A DNA stretch of 51,369 nucleotides, from contig JANMQX010000093.1 of NCBI GenBank assembly GCA_031370745.1, positions 1 through 51,369 on the forward strand, read 5' to 3'. The position numbers and the translations under genes were made by a program. The notes under the pieces are model-generated. The model was not told the origin of the DNA and ran no database searches. It saw nothing but the letters and a program-made list of their open reading frames with translations. Shown in pieces: positions 8,047 to 14,781 of this stretch. Source of the stretch: JAENVT01 sp031370745. Lineage in GTDB: Bacteria; Actinomycetota; Acidimicrobiia; Acidimicrobiales; Ilumatobacteraceae. How positions within the stretch are numbered: position 1 is the first letter of the stretch; each line of letters starts with the position of its first letter.

Positions 8047-8578
8047 CGACTCAGAGCTACTTGCCGCACTGGCGGTGATTCAGGCCCGCGGCGCGATCGG
8101 CGAGAGCTCGATGGTGAGGGCCGTGTCGCACGCCGATCGGTTTGTCGAGTTGATTCCAGCGGGTCGTCGTTCGCTGGTCGATCTTGGTTCGGGCGGGGGC
8201 TTGCCTGCACTCGTGATCGCCTGGCGGCGAGCTGATGTTGTTGTGACGATGGTCGAACGGCGGGCCTCCCGAGCCGATCTGCTTCGGCGGGCGGTTGCAT
8301 CGTTGCGGCTCGGCGAGCGCACCAGGGTCTTGAATTTGGATGTCGCACGAATGGCCAGCGATTCACCACACAGCTTCGATGTCGTCACTGCGCGCAGCTT
8401 TGGCGACGTCACGATCACCGCTCGATACGTTGGGATGCTCCTTGTTGACGGCGGCGTCGGTCTCGTCAGCGAACCTCCAACCGACCGGACCGAGGTCTGG
8501 ACCTCGGTCCTCGATGATCAGCCATCGCTCGTCGATGGGGGTATCTACCAGGGCATTCGGCGCTTGCTGAAGGTCTGA
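8039..8578 (+). CDS. rsmG: RsmG-like 16S rRNA methyltransferase, short form
   Basis: RsmG makes m7G527 in 16S rRNA. The position between khpB and parA and the SAM-binding motif LVDLGSGGGLPALVIA (about residues 47-62) with the following strand VVVTMVERRASRADLL support this call. At 179 aa it is shorter than usual (about 200-240): the N-terminal helical part and the W-x-RH-type motif that precede motif I are poorly kept, and the C-terminal half is also divergent (FDVVTARSFGDVTI). It might be an active divergent enzyme or a reduced one. The ATG overlaps the last bases of khpB. Confidence 0.75.
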   Translation: MTDDSELLAALAVIQARGAIGESSMVRAVSHADRFVELIPAGRRSLVDLGSGGGLPALVIAWRRADVVVTMVERRASRADLLRRAVASLRLGERTRVLNLDVARMASDSPHSFDVVTARSFGDVTITARYVGMLLVDGGVGLVSEPPTDRTEVWTSVLDDQPSLVDGGIYQGIRRLLKV

Positions 8579-8611
8579 CACCGCAATGGAACCAGCTTGG
8601 TTCACAGGGTT

Positions 8612-8627
8612 GGTTTCACGTGAAACA
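8612..8627. promoter_or_regulatory. parS-like centromere site 1
   Basis: The 16-mer at 8612-8627 matches the bacterial parS consensus TGTTTCACGTGAAACA at 15 of 16 positions. It lies between rsmG and parA, where parS sites commonly occur. ParB encoded downstream should bind it. Confidence 0.9.
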
Positions 8628-8657
8628 GTTCCGATGAGCCAGTGCGTGGTGCACGAT

Positions 8658-8673
8658 CGTTCCACGTGAAACA
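8658..8673. promoter_or_regulatory. parS-like centromere site 2
   Basis: The 16-mer at 8658-8673 (CGTTCCACGTGAAACA) matches parS at 14 of 16 positions. It lies 46 bases, start to start, from the first site. Confidence 0.8.
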
Positions 8674-8783
8674 TCGCGCGGACCCTGGCATCCCCCATCC
8701 GCAACCGGTGCTCCGCTACGATGACACCGCGAGAAGCCCCGTCGTCCATCGACGTCGACCGCGTGAACAGGAGTTGTTCCTCG

Positions 8784-9593
8784 ATGACCGCAACCGAATC
8801 CGACGAGGGCCGACCGCTGCCCCGGGTGATCGCCATCGCCAATCAGAAGGGCGGGGTCGGCAAGACCACGACCACCATCAATCTCGGCGCGTGTCTCGCC
8901 GAGATTGGCTTCCGCACGCTGATCATCGACCTCGATCCGCAGGGCAATGCATCGACTGGCCTTGGAATCGATAATCGGGGGATCGAGACATCGATGTATC
9001 ACGTGATCATGCACGAGGTGCCACTGGAGAACTGCATCGAACCGTCGTCGGTCAAGAACCTGTTCGTCGCTCCGGCCAGCCTCGACCTTGCCGGCGCCGA
9101 GATCGAGTTGGTGCCGGCCTTCAGCCGCGAGAACCGGTTGCGCAAGGCGATCCGTGCAGTCCTCGACGACTACGACTTCGTGCTGATCGATTGTCCACCC
9201 TCGCTCGGACTGCTCACCGTCAATGGCCTCAATGCCGCCGACGAAGTGTTGGTGCCCATCCAATGCGAGTACTACGCGCTCGAAGGTCTCGGGCAGTTGT
9301 TGCGCAATGTCGACCTCGTCAAACGTAACCTCAATCCGACGCTCGAGGTCACAACCATCGTCTGCGTGATGTACGACGCCCGCACGAAACTCGCCGATCA
9401 AGTGGTCAAGGAAGTTCGCGAACACTTCGGCGACAAGGTCTGCCGAACGGTCGTGCCTCGTACCGTGCGCCTGTCGGAGGCCCCCTCCTTCGGGCAACCG
9501 ATCATCACGTTCGACTCAACGTCTCGCGGCGCCTCGGCGTATCGCAGTGTGGCAAAGGAGGTCAGTCATGGCTCGACTCGGCGGTCTCGGTAA
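8784..9593 (+). CDS. parA: Chromosome-partitioning ATPase ParA (Soj)
   Basis: ParA is a nucleoid-bound ATPase that moves the ParB-parS complex. From ATG 8784 it has 269 aa; an upstream in-frame ATG at 8721 would add 21 residues with no ParA similarity. The deviant Walker A NQKGGVGKTTTTIN (about 20-33) and Walker B-type DYDFVLIDCPPSLGLLT are present, as is the switch IIDLDPQGNASTGLG. The last 26 bases overlap parB. Two parS sites precede it by 110-170 bases. Confidence 0.95.
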   Translation: MTATESDEGRPLPRVIAIANQKGGVGKTTTTINLGACLAEIGFRTLIIDLDPQGNASTGLGIDNRGIETSMYHVIMHEVPLENCIEPSSVKNLFVAPASLDLAGAEIELVPAFSRENRLRKAIRAVLDDYDFVLIDCPPSLGLLTVNGLNAADEVLVPIQCEYYALEGLGQLLRNVDLVKRNLNPTLEVTTIVCVMYDARTKLADQVVKEVREHFGDKVCRTVVPRTVRLSEAPSFGQPIITFDSTSRGASAYRSVAKEVSHGSTRRSR

Positions 9594-10482
9594 AGGGCTC
9601 GGGGCTCTGATCCCGTCGGATGCCGGCACGATCGAGGGTGATTCGCCCCGGCTCGTCGACCTCCCGATCGACAGCATCATCCCCAACCAGCATCAACCGC
9701 GCGTCCATTTCGACGAAGAGTCTCTCGCCGAACTGGCCGCGTCGATCCGCGAAATTGGCGTATTGCAGCCCGTGCTGGTCAGGCCGGTAGGCGATAGCGC
9801 GTACGAGCTCGTCGCCGGCGAACGCAGGTGGCGCGCCGCCCGTCGAGCCGGACTAGCGGTCATCCCGGCGATCGTTCGAAATACCGATGACCTCGGCTTG
9901 GTCGAACGAGCGCTTGTGGAGAACCTGCACCGCCAGGACCTGACGCCGCTCGAAGAGGCCGCTGCCTACCAGCAGCTCATCGAGGATTTCGAGCTTACCC
10001 ACGAACAGGTCGCCAATCGGGTCGGCAAGAGTCGCTCGGCGGTCACCAACACCCTTCGGCTGATGTCGCTGCCACCGGGCATCCAGCATCTGTTGGCCGA
10101 TGGACGGTTGACTGCCGGACACGCTCGAGCCTTGCTCGGTACCCCCGATCGCGCCCTGCAGGAGCAACTTGCCCGTCAGGCGGTAGCCGAGAACTGGTCG
10201 GTGCGGATGCTCGAAGATCTCGTCCGCGAACGGGGAGAGGCGACGTCGACCGTCACTCGGCTGCCGGTCCGTGTGCCCGACGGAGCTGGACTGACTCCAG
10301 CGACCAGATTGCGTGCCCCGGGTTTGCTGGAACTCGAGGAGTTGCTAGCCGAGCACCTCCAGACTCGCGTCGGCGTGACTATGGGCGCTAAACGTGGGCG
10401 AGTGGTGATCGATTTTGCCGACCTGGAAGATTTGGAACGGATCTACCATGCGATGACCAACCCGCCCGAGTCGATTGCCTAA
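9568..10482 (+). CDS. parB: Chromosome-partitioning protein ParB (Spo0J)
   Basis: ParB binds parS, hydrolyses CTP and spreads along DNA to form the segregation complex. The 304-aa protein from ATG 9568 (AAAGGAGG 6 bases upstream) starts ARLGGLGKGLGALIP, typical of the family. The CTP-binding ParB/Srx domain holds GERRWRAARRAGL and ENLHRQDLTPLEEAAAY; a helix-turn-helix for parS follows (LTHEQVANRVGKSRSAVTN), and the C-terminal dimer domain ends near 304. It overlaps parA and converges on the CwlM-like gene 104 bases away. Confidence 0.95.
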   Translation: MARLGGLGKGLGALIPSDAGTIEGDSPRLVDLPIDSIIPNQHQPRVHFDEESLAELAASIREIGVLQPVLVRPVGDSAYELVAGERRWRAARRAGLAVIPAIVRNTDDLGLVERALVENLHRQDLTPLEEAAAYQQLIEDFELTHEQVANRVGKSRSAVTNTLRLMSLPPGIQHLLADGRLTAGHARALLGTPDRALQEQLARQAVAENWSVRMLEDLVRERGEATSTVTRLPVRVPDGAGLTPATRLRAPGLLELEELLAEHLQTRVGVTMGAKRGRVVIDFADLEDLERIYHAMTNPPESIA

Positions 10483-10506
10483 ATCGTTACACTGCGTGGT
10501 TGATTA

Positions 10507-10521
10507 CCTACTACGAGTAGG
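10507..10521. terminator. Possible bidirectional terminator hairpin after parB
   Basis: CCTACT-ACG-AGTAGG forms a 6-bp stem with a 3-base loop 25 bases after the parB stop, in the gap between convergent genes. There is no clear T-run, so termination is uncertain. Confidence 0.3.
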
Positions 10522-10561
10522 AATTGTCATAGAAGCGTCAAGTTGAGGGTTGCACACACCT

Positions 10562-10582
10562 AGTGGACAAGGTTGTGGATAA
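10562..10582. promoter_or_regulatory. DnaA-box pair in the parB-amidase gap
   Basis: TGTGGATAA at 10574-10582 is an exact reverse match to the E. coli R1-type box TTATCCACA. AGTGGACAA at 10562-10570 is one base off the actinobacterial form. Both point the same way and lie in a 104-bp gap with no gene. Confidence 0.6.
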
Positions 10583-10586
10583 ACCT

Positions 10587-11546
10587 TCAGGTAGATCGTG
10601 AGACCCACTGCTCAACGGCCTCGACAATGGCCACCACGATGTCCGGACCAGCATCGATTGCCAAACGAACGGGTCCGACGACGCACTGCACCGCTGGCAT
10701 TCGGGTTTCGCGAAGCATTGGTAGCCGCATTCCGCGGACCTCGGGCACGAAACCTTCGAGCTGACCTAGACGTTGTGCGATCAGCTCTGCTAGTGAGCGC
10801 CCACCAGCCGATTCGAACGTCGGCACCCGATAGAACTGCACAGTGGCGGCGGGCTCGGTGTGACTTTCGAATCCCAGGTAGACATCGGCGGCAAAATGAT
10901 TCGCAGCCGTTGCCTGGGCCCCCGCATCGGGCTCGTCGAGCGACATCACCGTTGCGCCCCGAAGCCGCAATTCTCGCGAGAGTGACCTGGCCAGGGAGCT
11001 GAGACCTCCGTACTGTCCGATCACGATCCGACATTCGGCAACAGAACCGAGGCCCGCCCGCAGTCGCTCGCGTTCGCGCACAGCAGCGATACCCGGTCCG
11101 GCACCACTTTGGGAGCTCATCACTGTCAGCGTCCGTACGGTGTCGGGACCGCACATGCCATCGGTCGATGTGCCGCAGTTCGATTGGAACTCCTCCAACG
11201 CTCGTGCCGTGCTCGGACCGAGGATGCCGTCAACGCGCCCGCAGTCGAAGCCGAGCCTGCCGAGCCGCGATTGCAGCTCGGCGACATCATCGCCGCGCAT
11301 GTTGGGTGACGTCAGAAAGAGCAGTCGATCGCCGAGCTTCCAGCTGGCTTCGACCAACGCGGTCCAGGTTTGTTCGTCGCAGAGACCATCACAGCGCAGA
11401 CCGCGCCCTGTCTGAAATGCCCTGACCGCAGCTTCTGTGGCAGGGCAAAAAGTCGCCACCTCGGCGCCGGCGGCGGGTGGGAACCCGGCGGCACCGAGGC
11501 GGCGCTGCAAATCGCGTATGGCCTCGCCGCGCTGACCGGGTGTCAG
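10587..11546 (-). CDS. CwlM-like protein: two peptidoglycan-binding domains and a catalytically degenerate amidase_3 domain
   Basis: The order PG_binding_1, PG_binding_1, amidase_3-like matches mycobacterial CwlM, and so does the location after trxA. CwlM in M. tuberculosis is a non-enzymatic, kinase-regulated activator of peptidoglycan synthesis (established knowledge). The amidase part begins at about residue 165; the motif that normally gives the first zinc His (GHGG) reads GQYGG, and the C-terminal catalytic Glu region reads AVQCVVGPVRL. So hydrolase activity is unlikely. A complete first binding domain needs residues before TTG 11510; CTG 11546, overlapping the trxA stop as CTGA, gives LTPGQRGEAIRDLQRRLG and is my chosen start (319 aa). 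A TTG start would cut the domain. The gene follows trxA in the same direction. Confidence 0.85.
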   Translation of the reverse strand: MTPGQRGEAIRDLQRRLGAAGFPPAAGAEVATFCPATEAAVRAFQTGRGLRCDGLCDEQTWTALVEASWKLGDRLLFLTSPNMRGDDVAELQSRLGRLGFDCGRVDGILGPSTARALEEFQSNCGTSTDGMCGPDTVRTLTVMSSQSGAGPGIAAVRERERLRAGLGSVAECRIVIGQYGGLSSLARSLSRELRLRGATVMSLDEPDAGAQATAANHFAADVYLGFESHTEPAATVQFYRVPTFESAGGRSLAELIAQRLGQLEGFVPEVRGMRLPMLRETRMPAVQCVVGPVRLAIDAGPDIVVAIVEAVEQWVSRST

Positions 11547-11881
11547 CGGGAAGTAGGCAGAAATTCGTCGAGCTCCTGAAGCAACTGACCCTTGCCCTTG
11601 GCGCCGACGAGGCGCTTGCGAACCTCACCACCGTTGAAGATCAACAGCGTCGGGATGCTCATGACACTGAAGCGCATGGCGATCTCCGGGTTCTCGTCGA
11701 CGTTGAGCTTGGCGATGATCAGATGGTCACCCTGCTCAGCGGCAATTTCGCCAAGGATCGGCGCGATCATCTTGCATGGCCCGCACCATTCTGCCCAGAA
11801 GTCGACGATCACCGGCTTGTCGGCCGCGGCGACTGTTTCGTCGAACGTTGCAGTGGTAAGGGTGACGATGCCAGCGGTCAT
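11543..11881 (-). CDS. trxA: Thioredoxin
   Basis: This 112-aa protein is a cytoplasmic thioredoxin that reduces protein disulfides. The active site WCGPC is at residues 32-36 in VIVDFWAEWCGPCK, and the cis-Pro loop SIPTLLIF is present. The ATG at 11881 has AAAGGA about 7 bases upstream; the longer open frame adds 13 residues without family match. It lies 109 bases after trxB in the same direction, so the pair probably forms the thioredoxin system of the cell, next to an ECF sigma factor as in mycobacteria (sigM-rsmA-trxB-trxC-cwlM). Confidence 0.95.
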   Translation of the reverse strand: MTAGIVTLTTATFDETVAAADKPVIVDFWAEWCGPCKMIAPILGEIAAEQGDHLIIAKLNVDENPEIAMRFSVMSIPTLLIFNGGEVRKRLVGAKGKGQLLQELDEFLPTSR

Positions 11882-11990
11882 GGCGGGTCCTTTCGATTGG
11901 AATCGTGATGCTATCCGCACTCAACGACGGCGCCGCGACATGCATTCCCGGGCCTGTCGTGACTGTCGGCACGACCATTGGCCCGGGATC

Positions 11991-12932
11991 TCAGTGGTTG
12001 GATTCCAGCCAGCGCTCGCAGTCGATGGCCGCCATGCAGCCGGATCCGGCTGCCGTGACCGCCTGGCGGTAGGTGTAGTCCTGCACGTCGCCGCAGGCGA
12101 ACACGCCCGCAACGTTGGTGTAGGACGTGCCCGGTCGGGTCTTGAGGTAGCCGTTGTCTTCCATGTCGAGCACACCCTTGAAAAGGTCGGTGTTTGGACG
12201 GTGCCCGATGGCCACGAACAACCCGGTGACGGGCAACGTTGTGACGTCGTTGGTCAATACGTTGCGCACGACTGCGCCTTCCAACTTCGTGTCACCAACC
12301 AGATCCTCGACGACTGAGTTCCACATGTACTCGATCTTGGGGTTCTGGAAGGCCCGCTCCTGCATGATCTTGGAGGCTCGCAGTGTGTCGCGGCGGTGGA
12401 TCAAGGTGACCTTGGAGGCGAACTTGGTGAGGAACGTGGCTTCTTCCAGTGCGCTGTCACCACCGCCGGCAACGGCAATCTCCTGATTGCGGAAGAAGAA
12501 GCCGTCGCACGTTGCACACGTCGACAAGCCGTAACCCAAAAGCCTCGACTCAGCTTCGAGACCGAGCATCAGGCTCTGTGCACCGGTCGACACGATTACC
12601 GCATCGGCGGTGAACTGTCGATCGCGAACGCTCAGCTTGAACGGGCGTTCACTGAAGTCGACAGCCGTGACCTTCTCGGTCAGGAACTCGGCACCGAACC
12701 GCATCGCCTGATCGCGAAACTTGATCATCAGCTCAGGGCCCATGATGCCCTCGGGAAAGCCGGGGAAGTTCTCGACGTCGGTGGTGAGCATCAGTTGGCC
12801 GCCCGGCTGATCGGACGTGCTCGATGGTTCGCCCTCGATGACCAGCGGTTGAAGGTTTGCCCGGGCAGCGTAGATCGCCGCGGTCAGACCTGCCGGACCG
12901 GACCCGACGATGACGACATGATGGTGGCTCAT
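11991..12932 (-). CDS. trxB: Thioredoxin reductase
   Basis: The 313-aa flavoprotein uses NADPH to reduce thioredoxin. The FAD motif GSGPAGLTAAIYAAR is at about 10-24, the redox-active CATC at 139-142 (LSTCATCDGFFF), the NADPH motif GGGDSALEEA near 155-165, and the second FAD-contact motif GVFACGDVQD near the C-terminus. The ATG 12932 starts MSHHHVVIVGSGPAG. It overlaps the upstream small membrane protein gene by 4 bases (ATGA). Confidence 0.96.
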   Translation of the reverse strand: MSHHHVVIVGSGPAGLTAAIYAARANLQPLVIEGEPSSTSDQPGGQLMLTTDVENFPGFPEGIMGPELMIKFRDQAMRFGAEFLTEKVTAVDFSERPFKLSVRDRQFTADAVIVSTGAQSLMLGLEAESRLLGYGLSTCATCDGFFFRNQEIAVAGGGDSALEEATFLTKFASKVTLIHRRDTLRASKIMQERAFQNPKIEYMWNSVVEDLVGDTKLEGAVVRNVLTNDVTTLPVTGLFVAIGHRPNTDLFKGVLDMEDNGYLKTRPGTSYTNVAGVFACGDVQDYTYRQAVTAAGSGCMAAIDCERWLESNH

Positions 12933-13255
12933 GCGTCGTCGGTGTCGAACCGCTTGCGCATCATCAGCGAACCGCCGATGACAAGCAGCCCGCCGATGAT
13001 CATGTACGACGCCCAAATCGACGAATCGTGATCGGTGGCGATTGCGACCAAGCGCTCGATGAGCTTGGTACCGAGGATCAGCAACAAGGTGAGGGTGACC
13101 GGTGCGGCAATGAGTATGACGATGCCGAAGACCACGGCGCGTACTGCGACCACGGCCCGATCCGTGACGGCGGTGCGCACCTTGCCGACATAGCGATCAA
13201 TTGTGTCGGCGAGGTCTTTTGCCCAATTCGGGTCGGTGAGCGGATTACCCGGCAT
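12929..13255 (-). CDS. Small two-span membrane protein, unknown function
   Basis: The 108-aa product has a hydrophilic, charged N-terminus (about 1-35) and two membrane spans at about 38-64 and 78-98, ending MMRKRFDTDDA with a basic patch facing the cytoplasm. The layout resembles holin-like or DUF-type actinobacterial proteins, but I do not recognise a family. It is coupled to trxB by a 4-base overlap and may be cotranscribed with it; it could anchor or regulate the redox pair, but that is guesswork. A 46-bp gap separates it from the anti-sigma gene. Confidence 0.7.
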   Translation of the reverse strand: MPGNPLTDPNWAKDLADTIDRYVGKVRTAVTDRAVVAVRAVVFGIVILIAAPVTLTLLLILGTKLIERLVAIATDHDSSIWASYMIIGGLLVIGGSLMMRKRFDTDDA

Positions 13256-13301
13256 GCAACCATTCTACTGCGGAGCGGTGCCGCCTCGGGTGGTCGACGG
13301 C

Positions 13302-14144
13302 TCAGGGCCCGGGATCGTTGAGCAACACCGAGCAGTCGGCGGCATCGATGGCTTGGAGAGCACCAGTGGCCGTGTTGCGGACGGCGTAGGCAGGTGTTCC
13401 GTTGACAGTGATCGGGCCACCAATCAGCACCTGAGCCGATGTGAGGCACGGGACCGGTGCGGACCCGAGAGCGTTGCCGGCCGACACTGTGGCGGTCGGC
13501 GCTCGCGGCGTCGGCGAGGCGATGCCCTCGATGCTCGCGGCGTATTCGGCCAACGCTGCTCTGGTGTCGATCTGCGGCGGTGCCGACGTTGCACTGTCAG
13601 TCGCGTCGCCCGCCGCGGTCGAGGCCGCGCGAGTGCCTGCCGCAGATGCCGCCGCGGTGCCACCTGGCGCTGCCGTGTCGGCGGACACCTTCAGTCCCGG
13701 AGCCTCGGCCGATAGCGAGATGGTGTCGGTCGCCGCAGAATCGAGCCGGCCAGCAGAGGAATTGGAGCTGTCGTTGCCACGCGCACTGTTGATTGCGGCG
13801 ATGCCGATCACGAGGGTCGCCACTGCCGCAGCGACGCTGGTGAGCGCGCGGTACGTACGTCTGCGCGACTGCAACGAGGTCACCGCGGCCGCCGGAGCAT
13901 CGGCGGCCTGGGGTGCAGCTTGGAGTATCTCGAACTCGGCGAGCGCGGCGGCGAGCGCAGCGTTTTTGGCGCTGCCGGCGACAGGCGCGATCTCTCCGAG
14001 AGCCGCGCGCACCCGAGCAAACGATTCGACGGTTGACATCACCTCGGGATCGGCTGAGGCGGTGGCGCGTGCGGCTGGATCGAGTACATCGTCGAGGTAG
14101 GCACTGGCCATCTCGTCGTTGATCGGCAGTTCTTCGTCGTTCAT
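13302..14144 (-). CDS. Putative anti-sigma factor, membrane-anchored
   Basis: This 280-aa protein begins in the four bases that overlap the sigma gene (ATGA) and so is probably its antagonist. An acidic N-terminal cytoplasmic part (about 1-95) is followed by one membrane span (TSVAAAVATLVIGIAAI, about 101-117) and a long Ala/Ser/Thr-rich extracytoplasmic region. No zinc motif H-x3-C-x2-C is present, unlike many anti-sigma proteins. The only cysteines seen are two near the C-terminus (VPCLTS and DAADCSVLL), which could form a disulfide outside the membrane. Role in binding the sigma factor is inferred from position and topology. Confidence 0.7.
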   Translation of the reverse strand: MNDEELPINDEMASAYLDDVLDPAARATASADPEVMSTVESFARVRAALGEIAPVAGSAKNAALAAALAEFEILQAAPQAADAPAAAVTSLQSRRRTYRALTSVAAAVATLVIGIAAINSARGNDSSNSSAGRLDSAATDTISLSAEAPGLKVSADTAAPGGTAAASAAGTRAASTAAGDATDSATSAPPQIDTRAALAEYAASIEGIASPTPRAPTATVSAGNALGSAPVPCLTSAQVLIGGPITVNGTPAYAVRNTATGALQAIDAADCSVLLNDPGP

Positions 14145-14722
14145 GGTGCTCTACTTGGACGTTCGGGGTCGGTCCACTGGTTCCCGTCGGCGGGAATGCC
14201 GGTTTGGGCAGACAAGGACTTGGCCAAGGCCGCTCGGCCTCTGGCGATTCTGCTTTTCACCGTGCCAGCCGGGATTCCGAGCACCTCAGCGATCTCCGCA
14301 TAGTCGAGGTCGGCAACATCACGCAGGACGACCGGCAACCGATATTCGTCGCTGAGCGCGCGCAGTGCGGCATCGAGGGCCATGTGGTCACCGATGGCCT
14401 CGACCCGTTGGCCGCTGTCGGGATCGGCAGCTTCGCGATGGGAATGCTCGTCGTCGGTCGAAGTCGCGACCGGGCGGCGCTTGCGGCGGCGAAGCTCGTC
14501 GAGACTGGCGTTGGTAGCGATTCGGTATGCCCACGTGCCGAACGAGGAGCGCCCGTCGAAGCGGTCGAGGTTGCGCACGATCGCGATCATCGCGTCCTGC
14601 GCGGCATCGGCCGCGTCGGCCTCGTGGCCGGTGATGCGCCAGCACACGGCGTGAACGCGGTCGTAGTGACGGCGCAGCAGCTGGTCGAGTGCCCCACGGT
14701 CTCCCCCCTGGGCTGCAGTCAC
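14141..14722 (-). CDS. ECF sigma factor, SigM-type position
   Basis: The 193-aa protein is a sigma-70 family ECF factor with regions 2 and 4 only. Region 2 is seen in ADAAQDAMIAIVRNLDRFDGRSSFGTWAYRIATN; region 4 in LSDEYRLPVVLRDVADLDYAEIAEVLGIPAGTVKSRIARGRAAL. The GTG at 14722 is the first usual start, but the similarity seems to start earlier (LADHELVTAAQGGDRGALD), and only CTG or ATC are available, so the real start may be non-canonical at 14725 or upstream. It lies next to the anti-sigma gene and trxBA, as sigM does in mycobacteria. Targets are unknown. Confidence 0.9.
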   Translation of the reverse strand: MTAAQGGDRGALDQLLRRHYDRVHAVCWRITGHEADAADAAQDAMIAIVRNLDRFDGRSSFGTWAYRIATNASLDELRRRKRRPVATSTDDEHSHREAADPDSGQRVEAIGDHMALDAALRALSDEYRLPVVLRDVADLDYAEIAEVLGIPAGTVKSRIARGRAALAKSLSAQTGIPADGNQWTDPERPSRAP

Positions 14723-14781
14723 CAGCTCGTGGTCGGCGAGCTGTGTTGCGATGGCGGCGAGACTACAAGCCGCGGCGACGT

